From assembly GCA_011390755.1 (NCBI GenBank), contig JAABRU010000055.1, forward strand, positions 1 through 38,640: a DNA stretch of 38,640 nt, given 5' to 3'. The position numbers were made by a program, and so were the translations under genes. The number at the start of each line of letters is the position of its first letter. The stretch's first letter is position 1. Positions 1 through 7,305 of the stretch are shown piece by piece. The notes below the pieces were generated by a model that saw nothing but the letters and a program-made list of their open reading frames with translations, was not told where the DNA came from and did no database searches. This DNA comes from Desulfobacteraceae bacterium (GTDB taxonomy: Bacteria > Desulfobacterota > Desulfobacteria > Desulfobacterales > Desulfococcaceae).

Positions 1-54
1 TTTCCGGGTTCGGAGATGATGCAGAAAAAGCACAAAATTCAATAAAGGAGTCAA

Positions 55-123
55 TATCGTCCGGTGTATAAAATCAGTGATGATGCCGTAACAACTGCTT
101 CATGCAAATATCATTATGACTGA
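55..123 (+). pseudogene. C-terminal fragment of a YoeB-type toxin
   Basis: The frame reads YRPVYKISDD...ASCKYHYD and stops. It matches the last 23 residues of the intact YoeB-like toxin at 2779-3042, including the terminal Lys-Tyr-His-Tyr that carries the catalytic His-Tyr of this RNase family. Nothing upstream in the window supplies the rest, so it is a remnant or the gene is cut by the window edge. The 24 bases at 51-74 recur exactly at 4454-4477. The stop codon lies in the 9-bp target duplication of the element that follows. Confidence 0.75.
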
Positions 124-126
124 TGC

Positions 127-299
127 TGTAATGTAACATAGTCTTTGAGAAAGGAGTGCGAAAATTATTTTTCGCCCACGCTCCGAAGGAGCGTGGGCGA
201 AAGACCGCTCCGCCTACTTTCGCACTCCGGGTTTCTCTGAATAAAATACTGAATATAATCAGCATTAAATAATTTTCTCAAAGGGTATGTTACATTACA
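127..299. mobile_element. MITE-like element, family A, copy 1 (173 bp)
   Basis: The ends are perfect 14-bp inverted repeats, TGTAATGTAACATA and its complement, and similarity continues inward through TTTGAGAAA. The element is flanked by the 9-bp duplication GACTGATGC (118-126 and 300-308). The paralogous block at about 3040 has GATTGATGC once and no element, which serves as the empty site. There is no transposase. The interior (153-230) is a nested palindrome starting GGAGTGCG and ending CGCACTCCGG, with a 12-base inverted repeat around CGCTCC. A 9-bp duplication would suit an IS4- or IS1-type transposase acting in trans; that part is inference. Confidence 0.9.
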
Positions 300-308
300 G
301 ACTGATGC

Positions 309-744
309 TTATTGCTGTGATACGAAGGAAACCCCAGCATTTTTTCAATATAAAACAGGTGGTTAGCAAAAATGAAACCCGAAGAACGGACAGGCACGAT
401 TATGATCCCTTTGTGATCAGAGAACTGACTGCCAACGCGTTCATGCACAGGGACTGGTCGATTTTTGGTCAGAAAATCCGGATAAATCTTTTTCAGAACC
501 GGGCGGAAATTTTTCACCGGGAAAAATTCCCAATACACTGAATCCGGTCAGAGCACTTTCCGGCATATCCTGTTACCGGAATCCGATTATTGCCTGGATG
601 CTCAGGGATTACAAATTTGCGGAAAAAGCAGGCAGAGGACTGCAGAAAATTATGAAATTCCACAGGGACAACAATCTCAGATATCCGGATTTTGATACTG
701 ACGGCGAATATTTCAAAGTCACTGTACATAATGCAAATGTCTGA
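309..744 (+). pseudogene. HATPase_c_4 (RecG-like C-terminal) protein fragment, frameshifted copy
   Basis: The sequence is clearly homologous to the fragment at 3059-3484. It reads FVIRELTANAFMHRDW and RINLFQNRAEIF, then changes frame. The copy has 5 T at 510-514 where the other has 6 T (3246-3251), so one base was lost. Afterwards the frame continues as SPGKIPNTLNPVRALSG up to the stop at 742-744. Family members are normally about 400-480 residues with an N-terminal AlbA_2 DNA-binding domain, which is absent, so this copy is both truncated and frameshifted. Confidence 0.8.
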
Positions 745-822
745 AAGTCATCCGGCAAAGGTATGGGAAAAGGGAGCAGGCCGGGCAGATTATCAGGACA
801 CGGAAAGGAAATGGTGAAAAAT

Positions 823-1473
823 ATGTATGAGGATACTGAAATTGAGGAAAGGGTTGACAAGCTGGAATATATTCTGGGAGATTTTATTGTTCAGACCAAT
901 ACCGGACTGAACCGTCTTTCAGGGGAAATGCGAGAATTCAAGAATGAAATGAGCGATTTCAAGGATGAAATGAGCGATTTCAAGGATGAAATGAGCGATT
1001 TCAAAAAAGAGGTGCGTGAGGATCAGAGGCAGATGAACAAAAAATGGGGGGAACTGGCCAACAAAATGGGAACACTGGTGGAAGATATTATTGCCCCCGC
1101 TGTCCGGCCGGTGACAGAAAAATATTTCAACTGTGAAATTCTGAGTTTTTTTGTCAATGCCAGAAAAAAAGATAAAACACTGGGACTGACCGGAGAATTT
1201 GATGTTATCGCGGCCAGTGATGAATATGTATTTCTCGTAGAATGCAAAAGCCGTCCGAAAAAACAGCACATTTATGATTTTCTTGAAAATACAGAAAAAT
1301 TCAGAAAACTGTTTCCCGAATATGCAGACAGAAAACTGATTCCCGTTTTTGCCGGTCTGCGGTTTGAGGATGATCTGATTTCCCATGCAACACAGGAAAA
1401 AGTTTATCTTCTGGCATTCCGGGAATGGGAGTATATGGATATTCTGAATTTTGCGGAGGTCAAATCTGACTGA
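823..1473 (+). CDS. Coiled-coil PD-(D/E)XK nuclease-like protein
   Basis: A 216-residue protein. Residues about 1-90 are heptad-rich and charged (predicted coiled coil). They include three in-frame copies of a 7-residue unit, EMSDFKD, encoded by 21-bp direct repeats at 943-1005. Residues about 100-210 look like a PD-(D/E)XK fold: E125-F-D127 on one strand, then VFLVE140-C-K142 on the next, the usual D...ExK metal site. This architecture is common in DUF3782-type proteins of cyanobacteria and deltaproteobacteria; their role is unproven and a DNA-cleaving or repair role is inference. The start at 823 (MYEDTEIEERV) follows AGGAAATGG; frames open upstream at 763 and 811 but lack similar support. 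A 26-codon copy of the C-terminus remains at 3996-4076. Confidence 0.8.
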   Translation: MYEDTEIEERVDKLEYILGDFIVQTNTGLNRLSGEMREFKNEMSDFKDEMSDFKDEMSDFKKEVREDQRQMNKKWGELANKMGTLVEDIIAPAVRPVTEKYFNCEILSFFVNARKKDKTLGLTGEFDVIAASDEYVFLVECKSRPKKQHIYDFLENTEKFRKLFPEYADRKLIPVFAGLRFEDDLISHATQEKVYLLAFREWEYMDILNFAEVKSD

Positions 1474-1529
1474 TTTCAGACAAAAAAATTCTGTTATTTT
1501 ATATAAATACATAAAGATGTGATAACAAT

Positions 1530-1625
1530 ATGAATAAACCGGCAATCAATGGCGGAATTCCCGTCAGAAAAAAAGAAGATTTCGGTAGTGGGTCAAATCC
1601 CCTGATGACGGTCTCCCCTCCCTAA
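1530..1625 (+). pseudogene. N-terminal stub of a DegT/DnrJ/EryC1 aminotransferase
   Basis: The first 18 codons read MNKPAINGGIPVRKKEDF, a typical beginning for sugar aminotransferases of the DegT family (AINGGxPVR). At about 1584 the gene is replaced by repeat sequence beginning GGTAGTGGGTCAAATCC, the end of the family C element at 4246, and the frame stops at 1623-1625. The rest of the roughly 380-residue protein is absent. Recognition rests on a short motif, so confidence is moderate. Confidence 0.5.
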
Positions 1626-1656
1626 AGGGAGGGGAGTCTTAAGGAAACGGCATTGG
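1584..1656. repeat. Composite repeat remnant with GC-rich hairpin
   Basis: It starts with GGTAGTGGGTCAAATCC (a family C end), continues into the hairpin CTCCCCTCCCT (1613-1623) / AGGGAGGGGAG (1626-1636), and finishes with GTCTTAAGGAAACGGCATTG, which resembles a family D end. Similar pieces occur near 21160, 33180 and 37850. Confidence 0.5.
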
Positions 1657-1663
1657 ATGAATA

Positions 1664-2235
1664 GTGAATAAAAAAAAGAATTATTACGCTATTGGACAGA
1701 AAGTTCGGATAATGATTTCCAAACCATGCTTCATTTGTTGGAAAAAGGAGATTTTACATGGGCGCTATTTATCGGTCATATTGTTATCGAAAAATTACTG
1801 AAAGCCTGGTATGTTCAAAATACATCTGATAATCAGTAGATCGAAAAGTTTTCCGCAGACGGGTTTCAGAACGGTTTCCGGAGTGCAAAAATTGTATTTT
1901 TGCATGAATGTCCGGCAAAAAACGTTCCGTTTCATCCCGGTGCAGCGGTGCAAAAATATAATTTTTGCACTCCTCCGGAAAGTTTTCGATCTACTGATAA
2001 TACACCGCCGTTTATTCATGATTTGCTCAGACTGGCGGAAAAAGGCGGTTTGCCTTTGAGTGAAAATCAAAAAGATATTCTTGACACAATTACCACATTT
2101 AATCTGCGGGCCAGATATGATGATTACAAAATGGAGTTTCACAGGAAGTGTACAAAAGACTTTGCTGAAGAATGGGCTGAGCATATAAAGGAATTCAGGA
2201 AATGGATAAAGGAAAAGTTCCCGAACCGGTTATAA
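1664..2235 (+). pseudogene. HEPN-domain toxin gene interrupted by a family B element
   Basis: The upstream part (from 1681) reads LLRYWTESSDNDFQTML and ALFIGHIVIEKLLKAWYVQ. The downstream part reads TPPFIHDLLRLAEKGG and FNLRARYDDYKMEFHRKC, ending at 2235. Together they form a HEPN protein of the MNT/HEPN two-gene toxin-antitoxin type. Removing the 163-bp element at 1834-1996 plus one 5-bp duplication rejoins ...TSDN/TPPF in frame. The insert totals 168 bp (56 codons), so phase is kept, but it brings an in-frame TAG at 1837-1839. The 5' end is also damaged: GTG AAT then 8 A (1670-1677) does not read into the HEPN frame, whereas 6 or 9 A would. An in-frame ATG inside the element (1900) could restart translation of the C-terminal half. 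Confidence 0.85.
1834..1996. mobile_element. MITE-like element, family B, copy 1 (163 bp)
   Basis: The ends are inverted repeats, CAGTAGATCGAAAAGTTTTC at the left and GAAAGTTTTCGATCTACTG at the right. They are flanked by the 5-bp duplication ATAAT (1829-1833 and 1997-2001). The interior (1880-1973) starts GGAGTGCAAAAATT and ends AATTTTTGCACTCC, with a short palindrome at each side. There is no transposase. The element splits a HEPN gene whose frame is restored by its removal. Confidence 0.9.
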
Positions 2236-2510
2236 GATATACGGATTATTTAAAAAAAATATATCCGAATCTGAAAAAGGCGTATTTTTTCGGCTCATAC
2301 GCCAAAGGGAATGCAAAAGCAGACAGCGATATGGATGTGGCGTTTATTTTTCAGGATATCGGCAGTACGTTTGATATGCAGGTCAGTCTGATGAAACTGC
2401 GAAGAGGGTTTGATATCCGAATTGAACCGCATGTGTTCAATGAGAGGGATTTCGGCGGTTTTCATCCTTTAGCCTGCGAAATACTGAAAACAGGTTTTGA
2501 AATTTCCTGA
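2202..2510 (+). CDS. MNT-type nucleotidyltransferase antitoxin
   Basis: A 102-residue minimal nucleotidyltransferase. The hallmark is at residues 31-45: GS32YAKG followed by D43-M-D45, the GSx(10)DxD catalytic motif of DNA polymerase beta-type enzymes. In known MNT/HEPN systems (MntA/HepT) this protein AMPylates and silences the HEPN RNase toxin. It overlaps the end of the HEPN reading frame by 34 bases, the usual operon arrangement. Because the HEPN gene is disrupted, the antitoxin may now be without a partner. Start chosen at ATG 2202 after AGGAATTCAGGAA. Confidence 0.85.
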   Translation: MDKGKVPEPVIRYTDYLKKIYPNLKKAYFFGSYAKGNAKADSDMDVAFIFQDIGSTFDMQVSLMKLRRGFDIRIEPHVFNERDFGGFHPLACEILKTGFEIS

Positions 2511-2542
2511 ATGTCTGTTCAGAGGGAGAAAAGGAAAATATT

Positions 2543-2782
2543 ATGTATACTGTTTACAGAATTAACGCTAACAGTCTGGACAAACGCTTTTTGGATGCTG
2601 TGAAGGCGATGTTCAGGGATAAAGAAATTGAAATTGCAGTTTGTGAAGGTCCTGACACGGAAAAGGATGAAACAGAATATCTGCTGAAATCCCCTGCCAA
2701 TCGTAAGCATTTATTAAAATCTATAGAAAATATAAATCAAAATCAGAATCTTGTAACTGTGAGTCCGGATCAGTTGCAATGA
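2543..2782 (+). CDS. YefM/Phd-like antitoxin of a YoeB pair
   Basis: A 79-residue acidic protein directly upstream of the YoeB-like toxin, with an ATGA overlap (2779-2782). The N-terminus (MYTVYRINANSLDKRFLDAV) resembles small antitoxins linked to Txe/YoeB toxins, and the C-terminal part (LLKSPANRKHLLKSIENI) matches the usual YefM toxin-binding tail. It is expected to neutralise the toxin by binding and to autoregulate the operon; both are known for the family, not shown here. GGGAGAAAAGGAAA precedes the ATG. Confidence 0.75.
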   Translation: MYTVYRINANSLDKRFLDAVKAMFRDKEIEIAVCEGPDTEKDETEYLLKSPANRKHLLKSIENINQNQNLVTVSPDQLQ

Positions 2783-3042
2783 AAAGGAAAATCATATTCG
2801 AGGGACAGGCATTTCAGGATTTTACAGAATGGGCATCGGAAAACAGGAAGTTATATCAGAGGATTACTGATTTGATTAAGGATATTCTCCGTCAGACTTT
2901 TAAAGGTATCGGAAAACCGGAACCGCTTAAGCATGAATTGAAAGGATACTGGTCAAGACGGATAAATCATGAACATCGTCTGGTGTATAAAATCAATGAT
3001 GATTCCATAATAATTGCTTCATGCAAATATCATTATGATTGA
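2779..3042 (+). CDS. yoeB: Txe/YoeB-type mRNA endonuclease toxin
   Basis: An 87-residue protein with the complete YoeB signature: KPEPLKHELKGYWSRRI, EHRLVYKI and a terminal CKYHYD. By alignment with E. coli YoeB (Glu46, Arg65, His83, Tyr84) the catalytic residues are Glu48, Arg67, His85 and Tyr86, all present. Family members cleave mRNA in the ribosomal A site. It is translationally coupled to the antitoxin and probably functional. The 3' end and the following 450 bases are duplicated, with decay, at 55-744. Confidence 0.92.
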   Translation: MKRKIIFEGQAFQDFTEWASENRKLYQRITDLIKDILRQTFKGIGKPEPLKHELKGYWSRRINHEHRLVYKINDDSIIIASCKYHYD

Positions 3043-3058
3043 TGCTTATTGCTGTGAT

Positions 3059-3484
3059 ACGAAGGAAATCCCAGCATTTTTCAATATAAAACAGGTTGTT
3101 AGCAAAAATGAAACCCGAAGAACGGACAGGCACGATTATGAACCCTTTGTGATCAGAGAACTGATTGCCAATGCCTTCATGCACAGGGACTGGTCAGTCT
3201 TTGGTCAGAAAATCCGGATAAATCTTTTTCAGAACAGGGTGGAAATTTTTTCACCGGGAAAAATTCCCAATACACTGAATCCGGTCAGGGCCCTTTCCGG
3301 CATATCCTGTTACCGGAATCCGATTATTGCCCGGATGCTCAGGGATTACAAATTTGCAGAAAAAGCGGGCAGGGGCTTGCAGAAAATTATGAAATTTTAT
3401 AAAGATAATAATCATAGATATCCGGATTTTAATATTGACGGTGAATATTTCAAAGTTATTGTCCATAATGCGAATGATATTTAA
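3059..3484 (+). pseudogene. HATPase_c_4 (RecG-like C-terminal) fragment, unshifted copy
   Basis: The open frame reads FVIRELIANAFMHRDW, RINLFQNRVEIFSPGKIPN, GISCYRNPIIARML and AEKAGRGLQKIMKF. These are the core blocks of the GHKL-like C-terminal domain of transcriptional regulators often misnamed RecG-like (Pfam HATPase_c_4). It corresponds to the last third of a protein of 400-480 residues; the AlbA_2 DNA-binding part is missing and the frame enters from the toxin 3' end without a good start. A nominal ATG at 3014 lies inside the toxin gene, so this is best read as a truncated relic. Confidence 0.75.
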
Positions 3485-3487
3485 AAT

Positions 3488-3877
3488 ATGAACCTGAGAC
3501 CGGAATTTGATGGATTGGTTACAGAAGGCGCAGATTATGTTTTAGTGGATGATGTAACAAATATGGGTTGCACACTTGCTGAACCTGCAAATTTCATACA
3601 ATGTGCAGGTGGAATTGTGGTTGCAGTTATTGTTTTGGTCAATGCAGGGCGGATTAAACACTTTCATCCCGCTTGTCATGTCATAAATAAAATAGAAAAA
3701 AGGTTCGGCAATGAAATCAGAGAAATCTTCGGAATCATTCCGGCTGCGCTTACTTCCAATGAAGCAGGCTATATCATTGGTTTCAGATCGGCTGACGAAA
3801 TCAGAAATCGAATCGCTAAGGCAGGGAAAGAAACAAATCTCCGATTACGCTCAAAAGGAATTGAGAAAAAAAATTAG
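3488..3877 (+). pseudogene. Phosphoribosyltransferase, C-terminal part
   Basis: The protein opens within a PRTase domain: RPEFDGLVTEGADYVLVDDVTNMGCT is the strand and PRPP loop (DDVTNMGCT) of type I phosphoribosyltransferases. Normally about 100 residues precede this, and here none do. The C-terminal part (ALTSNEAGYIIGFRSADEIRNRI) fits PRTase-like proteins in deltaproteobacterial accessory regions. The final 20 residues in this frame look odd, while another frame continues KKQISDYAQKELRKKIRDAL to 3905, so a late frameshift is possible. The 5' half was lost at the junction near 3485. Confidence 0.6.
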
Positions 3878-3995
3878 AGATGCTCTTCGGATTTATGGAA
3901 AATAAAAAGATGGTTATATCGGCAGTACATAACTGCGCTGTTCTTTGGTATGTCATAAACTAAATTTTTTAGAAAAATTTGATTTTTTTTCCATT

Positions 3996-4076
3996 CAGAG
4001 AAAAATATATCTGCTGGCGTTCCGGGAATGGGAGTATATGGATATTCTGAATTTTGCGGAGGTCAATTCAGATTGA
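3996..4076 (+). pseudogene. C-terminal remnant of the coiled-coil PD-(D/E)XK nuclease
   Basis: Twenty-six codons read KIYLLAFREWEYMDILNFAE and then VNSD-stop, almost identical to the end of the nuclease at 823-1473. Nothing upstream belongs to the gene. With the other duplicated pieces it shows that the nuclease was once present twice in this region. Confidence 0.8.
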
Positions 4077-4245
4077 TTTTTTATATCTTAGGGCAAAGTT
4101 AGGATATATTTCTGAAGTTGGGAAGTTGTCCATATACTGGTCATAAAAGCCGGGTGGCTGGACTTCCCTTGCTGATTTTTTTAATTTACAAATCAATCTG
4201 TTATTTGGAATCAGTATAAGCAGTATTATGGGTGTATCATTTTAT

Positions 4246-4358
4246 GGGTAGTGGGTCAAATCCGTTGATCCGGAATCCGAAATTATCCCGTAGAGACAGG
4301 GCATGCCTTGTCTTTACAGTCTGAATTCTGCTTCATCAACAGGTCTGACCCACTACCC
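4246..4358. mobile_element. MITE-like element, family C (113 bp)
   Basis: Terminal inverted repeats begin GGGTAGTGGGTCA on both strands, with similarity continuing about 10 bp to GTTGAT. The element is flanked by the 7-bp duplication ATTTTAT (4239-4245 and 4359-4365). It has no coding capacity. Single C-like ends occur at 1584 and near 33222, where the sequence is TTTGACCCACTAC. Confidence 0.8.
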
Positions 4359-4453
4359 ATTTTATGTATTGTAATTTATTATATATAGGCAAAAATCAGT
4401 ATGCTTTTATCAGTATGTGCAGATCTGCTGCCTAAACATGAATTGATAAGGAT

Positions 4454-4477
4454 TCAATATCGTCCGGTGTATAAAAT
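4454..4477 (+). repeat. Small duplicate of a YoeB-related segment
   Basis: These 24 bases are identical to 51-74 and correspond to the codons around RPVYKI of a YoeB-type toxin. Flanking sequence is not related over any length. It marks the right-hand limit of the duplicated accessory zone, just before the polysaccharide locus. Confidence 0.6.
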
Positions 4478-4538
4478 TCTGGTAATTTTTTAAAATTTAT
4501 GAAATAAATTTTGAACGGAAAAGGTTTTTATATTTTAT

Positions 4539-5891
4539 ATGTGGCAGCTTTTTAAGCAACATCATGGGTTCCGCAAATATTTTTTTAATACATCATGGTT
4601 GGCAGCAGAACGGTTTATGCGATTAGTTGCGGGATTATTTGTCGGTGTTTATGTTGCTCGTTATTTGGGACCTGACCAATTTGGCATCCTGACTTATGCA
4701 TTAACAATTACAGAAATATTTAGCATAGCGGCAAAGCTTGGAATGGACAGTATCGTAGTACGCGATTTAATCAAACAACCAGAGCAACGATACACATTAT
4801 TAGGTACAGCTTTTATCCTTAAGTTTATATCTTCATCAGTTATTATAGTCTGCGTTGCTTTTTTCTTTTTTTTCATTGATAGTAAATTAGTGACTAACAT
4901 CTATGTTTTTATAATAACAATGGGGTTAATTTTTCAGACTTTTGAAATAGTTGACTGTTATTTCCAGTCAATTGTGCAAACGAAATATATTGCAACCTGT
5001 AAAATAGTCCAATTGATTGTTTCATCATTAATAAAAATTATTCTTATATTTGCTAAAGCAGACTTGATCTGGTTTGTTATATCTGTTTTAGTAGATCATG
5101 CTACACTTGCAGGATCGTATTTTTATGTTTCGTCAAAAAAAGGGTTGTTTTGGCTAAAATATAAACTGTGTTTGGAAAACAATAAATATCAAAATGAGAC
5201 AATATTAAATGGTTTTTCCATATCGAAATCTAAATCATTAATTTCAGATTCATGGCCGTTACTTATATATTCATTGGCAGTAATGTTGAATATGAAGAGT
5301 GATATATTCTTTATAAGATGGATGCTTGGATATGAGTATGCAGGAGTCTATTCTGCAGCTACACGGTTATCCAGTGTATTATATATTATTCCTGTTGTTA
5401 TTGGATCAGGTGTTTTTCCTTATCTTGCAAAAAATCATAGTAAAGACAGGTTTAATGAACGTACCAAGCAATTGTTGGGTATGTTAACGATAATTGCTAC
5501 TATATTAGCTATCGGAGCTATTTTCACAGGAGAGACTGTATTGCAAATTTTGTATGGTGCAGCTTATTCCAAAGCAGGAGATGTTTTTGTAATTCATGTA
5601 TTCGGAGCGATATTTGTATTTCATGTATCTATTCGGACCCATCTGCTTACCATTGAAAATAAGCAAAAACTTTCTTTATATCTGCTAATTGGAACATTAA
5701 TATCAAATATTTTATTGAATATTATTTTAATACCTCTTTATGGTATTAGCGGAGCAGCGTGGGCATCTCTATTATCATGGGCTGCAAATGTATTATTTTT
5801 TCCTCTATTTTCAAAATATTCATCCAGATATATTATTGTATTTTTTAGTTCTCCTGTTTTTTTTATTAAACGAGGATTCGGTTATGCTTAA
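4539..5891 (+). CDS. Wzx-type polysaccharide flippase
   Basis: A 450-residue, very hydrophobic protein with about 12-14 predicted membrane helices. The N-terminal block (NTSWLAAERFMRLVAGLFVG, then VARYLGPDQFGILTYA) is typical of the MOP/RfbX superfamily, which moves undecaprenyl-linked oligosaccharide units across the inner membrane. It opens an AT-rich stretch of the locus and overlaps the next gene by 8 bases. AAGG at 4521-4524 is the only ribosome-site-like sequence and lies rather far upstream. Length and topology fit the family; the substrate cannot be told. Confidence 0.9.
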   Translation: MWQLFKQHHGFRKYFFNTSWLAAERFMRLVAGLFVGVYVARYLGPDQFGILTYALTITEIFSIAAKLGMDSIVVRDLIKQPEQRYTLLGTAFILKFISSSVIIVCVAFFFFFIDSKLVTNIYVFIITMGLIFQTFEIVDCYFQSIVQTKYIATCKIVQLIVSSLIKIILIFAKADLIWFVISVLVDHATLAGSYFYVSSKKGLFWLKYKLCLENNKYQNETILNGFSISKSKSLISDSWPLLIYSLAVMLNMKSDIFFIRWMLGYEYAGVYSAATRLSSVLYIIPVVIGSGVFPYLAKNHSKDRFNERTKQLLGMLTIIATILAIGAIFTGETVLQILYGAAYSKAGDVFVIHVFGAIFVFHVSIRTHLLTIENKQKLSLYLLIGTLISNILLNIILIPLYGISGAAWASLLSWAANVLFFPLFSKYSSRYIIVFFSSPVFFIKRGFGYA

Positions 5892-7305
5892 AAAATCAAA
5901 ATTTTCAGTTGTTGATGATATCGGTTCCGTGTATATTGGGGAAAATCGTGTCTTCAGAGTAATTAATCCATGTGCAGAAAAATCTGTAAAAAAATTGATA
6001 TGCTCTGGTCTCATCGAAGAACTCGCCCGCCAGAATCTTTTTCCAAAAACATGGCTGTCAGATGAAAAAATTGATGGTAATCGTTTAGTTCTTGAGCATG
6101 AAAAAGCGGGTGTAATAACATATCCATTCGAATGGTCTCCTGAAATGATGAGACGCGCTGCATTATGTGTCCTTAAAATAATAAAAATATCGAATGAGTA
6201 TGGATATGAACTGAAAGATGCTCACCCTTACAACATACTTTTTTGTGGGTGTAATCCTATGTGGGTTGATTTCGGAAGCATAATACCTAAAAAATATGAA
6301 AATAATCCTGTAGCATTGGAACAGTTTTTTTCTTCGATATATTTACCCTTAAAATTATACGAAGCAGGCTTACATTCGGTGTATAAAAAAATGTGGAGAG
6401 TAAAAGGAGCAGGAATACCAATAGAGGAATACCTGCTTTTTAAATATTCAGTGTTACGAATTCTTGGTATAAATAAATTACAGTTTATTGTTCATGCTTG
6501 GTTTTTTCTAAAAAGATATCTTGGTTACCGTTCAACAAATAATCTTCAATTAAGCAAAAAGAAAAAAATATTCCTAAAATTATGGACTTTTTTAAATCTG
6601 GATATTTTTTTTTCTAATCAGAAATATGTAGTTGAAAAAATTATATGGAAAGTAAAAAAATTACAACTTACAGCAAAAACTGCATGGAGTGAATACCATA
6701 AACATAGTGGGCTGGTACTCAATGATGGTCAAGTAATTCTGTCAGAACGTTTTAACAAAATTTTGCAAATAATTGATAAATTACAGCCAAGTACTGTTAC
6801 TGAGTTAGCTGCCAATCAAGGGGTGTTATCAAATGAGATAGCTAAAAGGAAATATGTTAAAAATGTCATTTGTACTGATTATGATGAAGCATCTATTGAC
6901 AGGTTCATGATTCATTTTGGCAGTAACAATAAGAAAATTATACCTGCTGTTATTGATTTTATGCGATGTTTTCATAATGATATATGTGAACCGCCTCAGA
7001 ATCGTTTAAAATCAGAATTAGTCATTGCGTTAGCAGTAACTCATCACTTAATTCTTACTCAAAAATATGAATTGAATTTTATATTTGAACGCATATTTTC
7101 ATTTGGCGAAAAATATGTCATTACAGAATTTATGCCGTTAGGTCTGTGGAATGGAAAATTTTCTCCGGAGATTCCAATTTGGTATACACAAGAATGGTTT
7201 GAAGGAAATCTTAAAAATCAATGTAAAATTATAGAAAGTACACAGTATGAAAAAAATAGGATATTATATGTCTGTAGAAAGTTAGGTGTTAAATCTGTAA
7301 TGTAA
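5884..7305 (+). CDS. Kinase-like / SAM methyltransferase two-domain protein
   Basis: A 473-residue protein. The first part (about 1-150) has a kinase-like loop, D112AHPYNIL followed by VD129FGSI, reminiscent of the HxDxxxxN...D(F/Y)G motifs of LPS and aminoglycoside kinases. The middle is basic. Residues about 295-473 form a class I methyltransferase: TELAANQGVL (motif I, with Glu-Leu-Ala in place of a Gly-rich loop start), then ICTDYDEAS and ALAVTHHLIL. Similar proteins occur in O-antigen and nodulation loci (NoeA-like). The start at 5884 overlaps the flippase stop (ATGCTTAA), implying coupling. The stop codon (TAA 7303-7305) lies inside the family A element at 7296; before that insertion the protein probably ended a few residues later. 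Confidence 0.75.
   Translation: MLKKSKFSVVDDIGSVYIGENRVFRVINPCAEKSVKKLICSGLIEELARQNLFPKTWLSDEKIDGNRLVLEHEKAGVITYPFEWSPEMMRRAALCVLKIIKISNEYGYELKDAHPYNILFCGCNPMWVDFGSIIPKKYENNPVALEQFFSSIYLPLKLYEAGLHSVYKKMWRVKGAGIPIEEYLLFKYSVLRILGINKLQFIVHAWFFLKRYLGYRSTNNLQLSKKKKIFLKLWTFLNLDIFFSNQKYVVEKIIWKVKKLQLTAKTAWSEYHKHSGLVLNDGQVILSERFNKILQIIDKLQPSTVTELAANQGVLSNEIAKRKYVKNVICTDYDEASIDRFMIHFGSNNKKIIPAVIDFMRCFHNDICEPPQNRLKSELVIALAVTHHLILTQKYELNFIFERIFSFGEKYVITEFMPLGLWNGKFSPEIPIWYTQEWFEGNLKNQCKIIESTQYEKNRILYVCRKLGVKSVM

Noticed and set aside
943..1005. Intergenic tandem repeat
   Set aside because: The 21-bp repeats are coding, in frame, and form the coiled coil of the nuclease-like protein.
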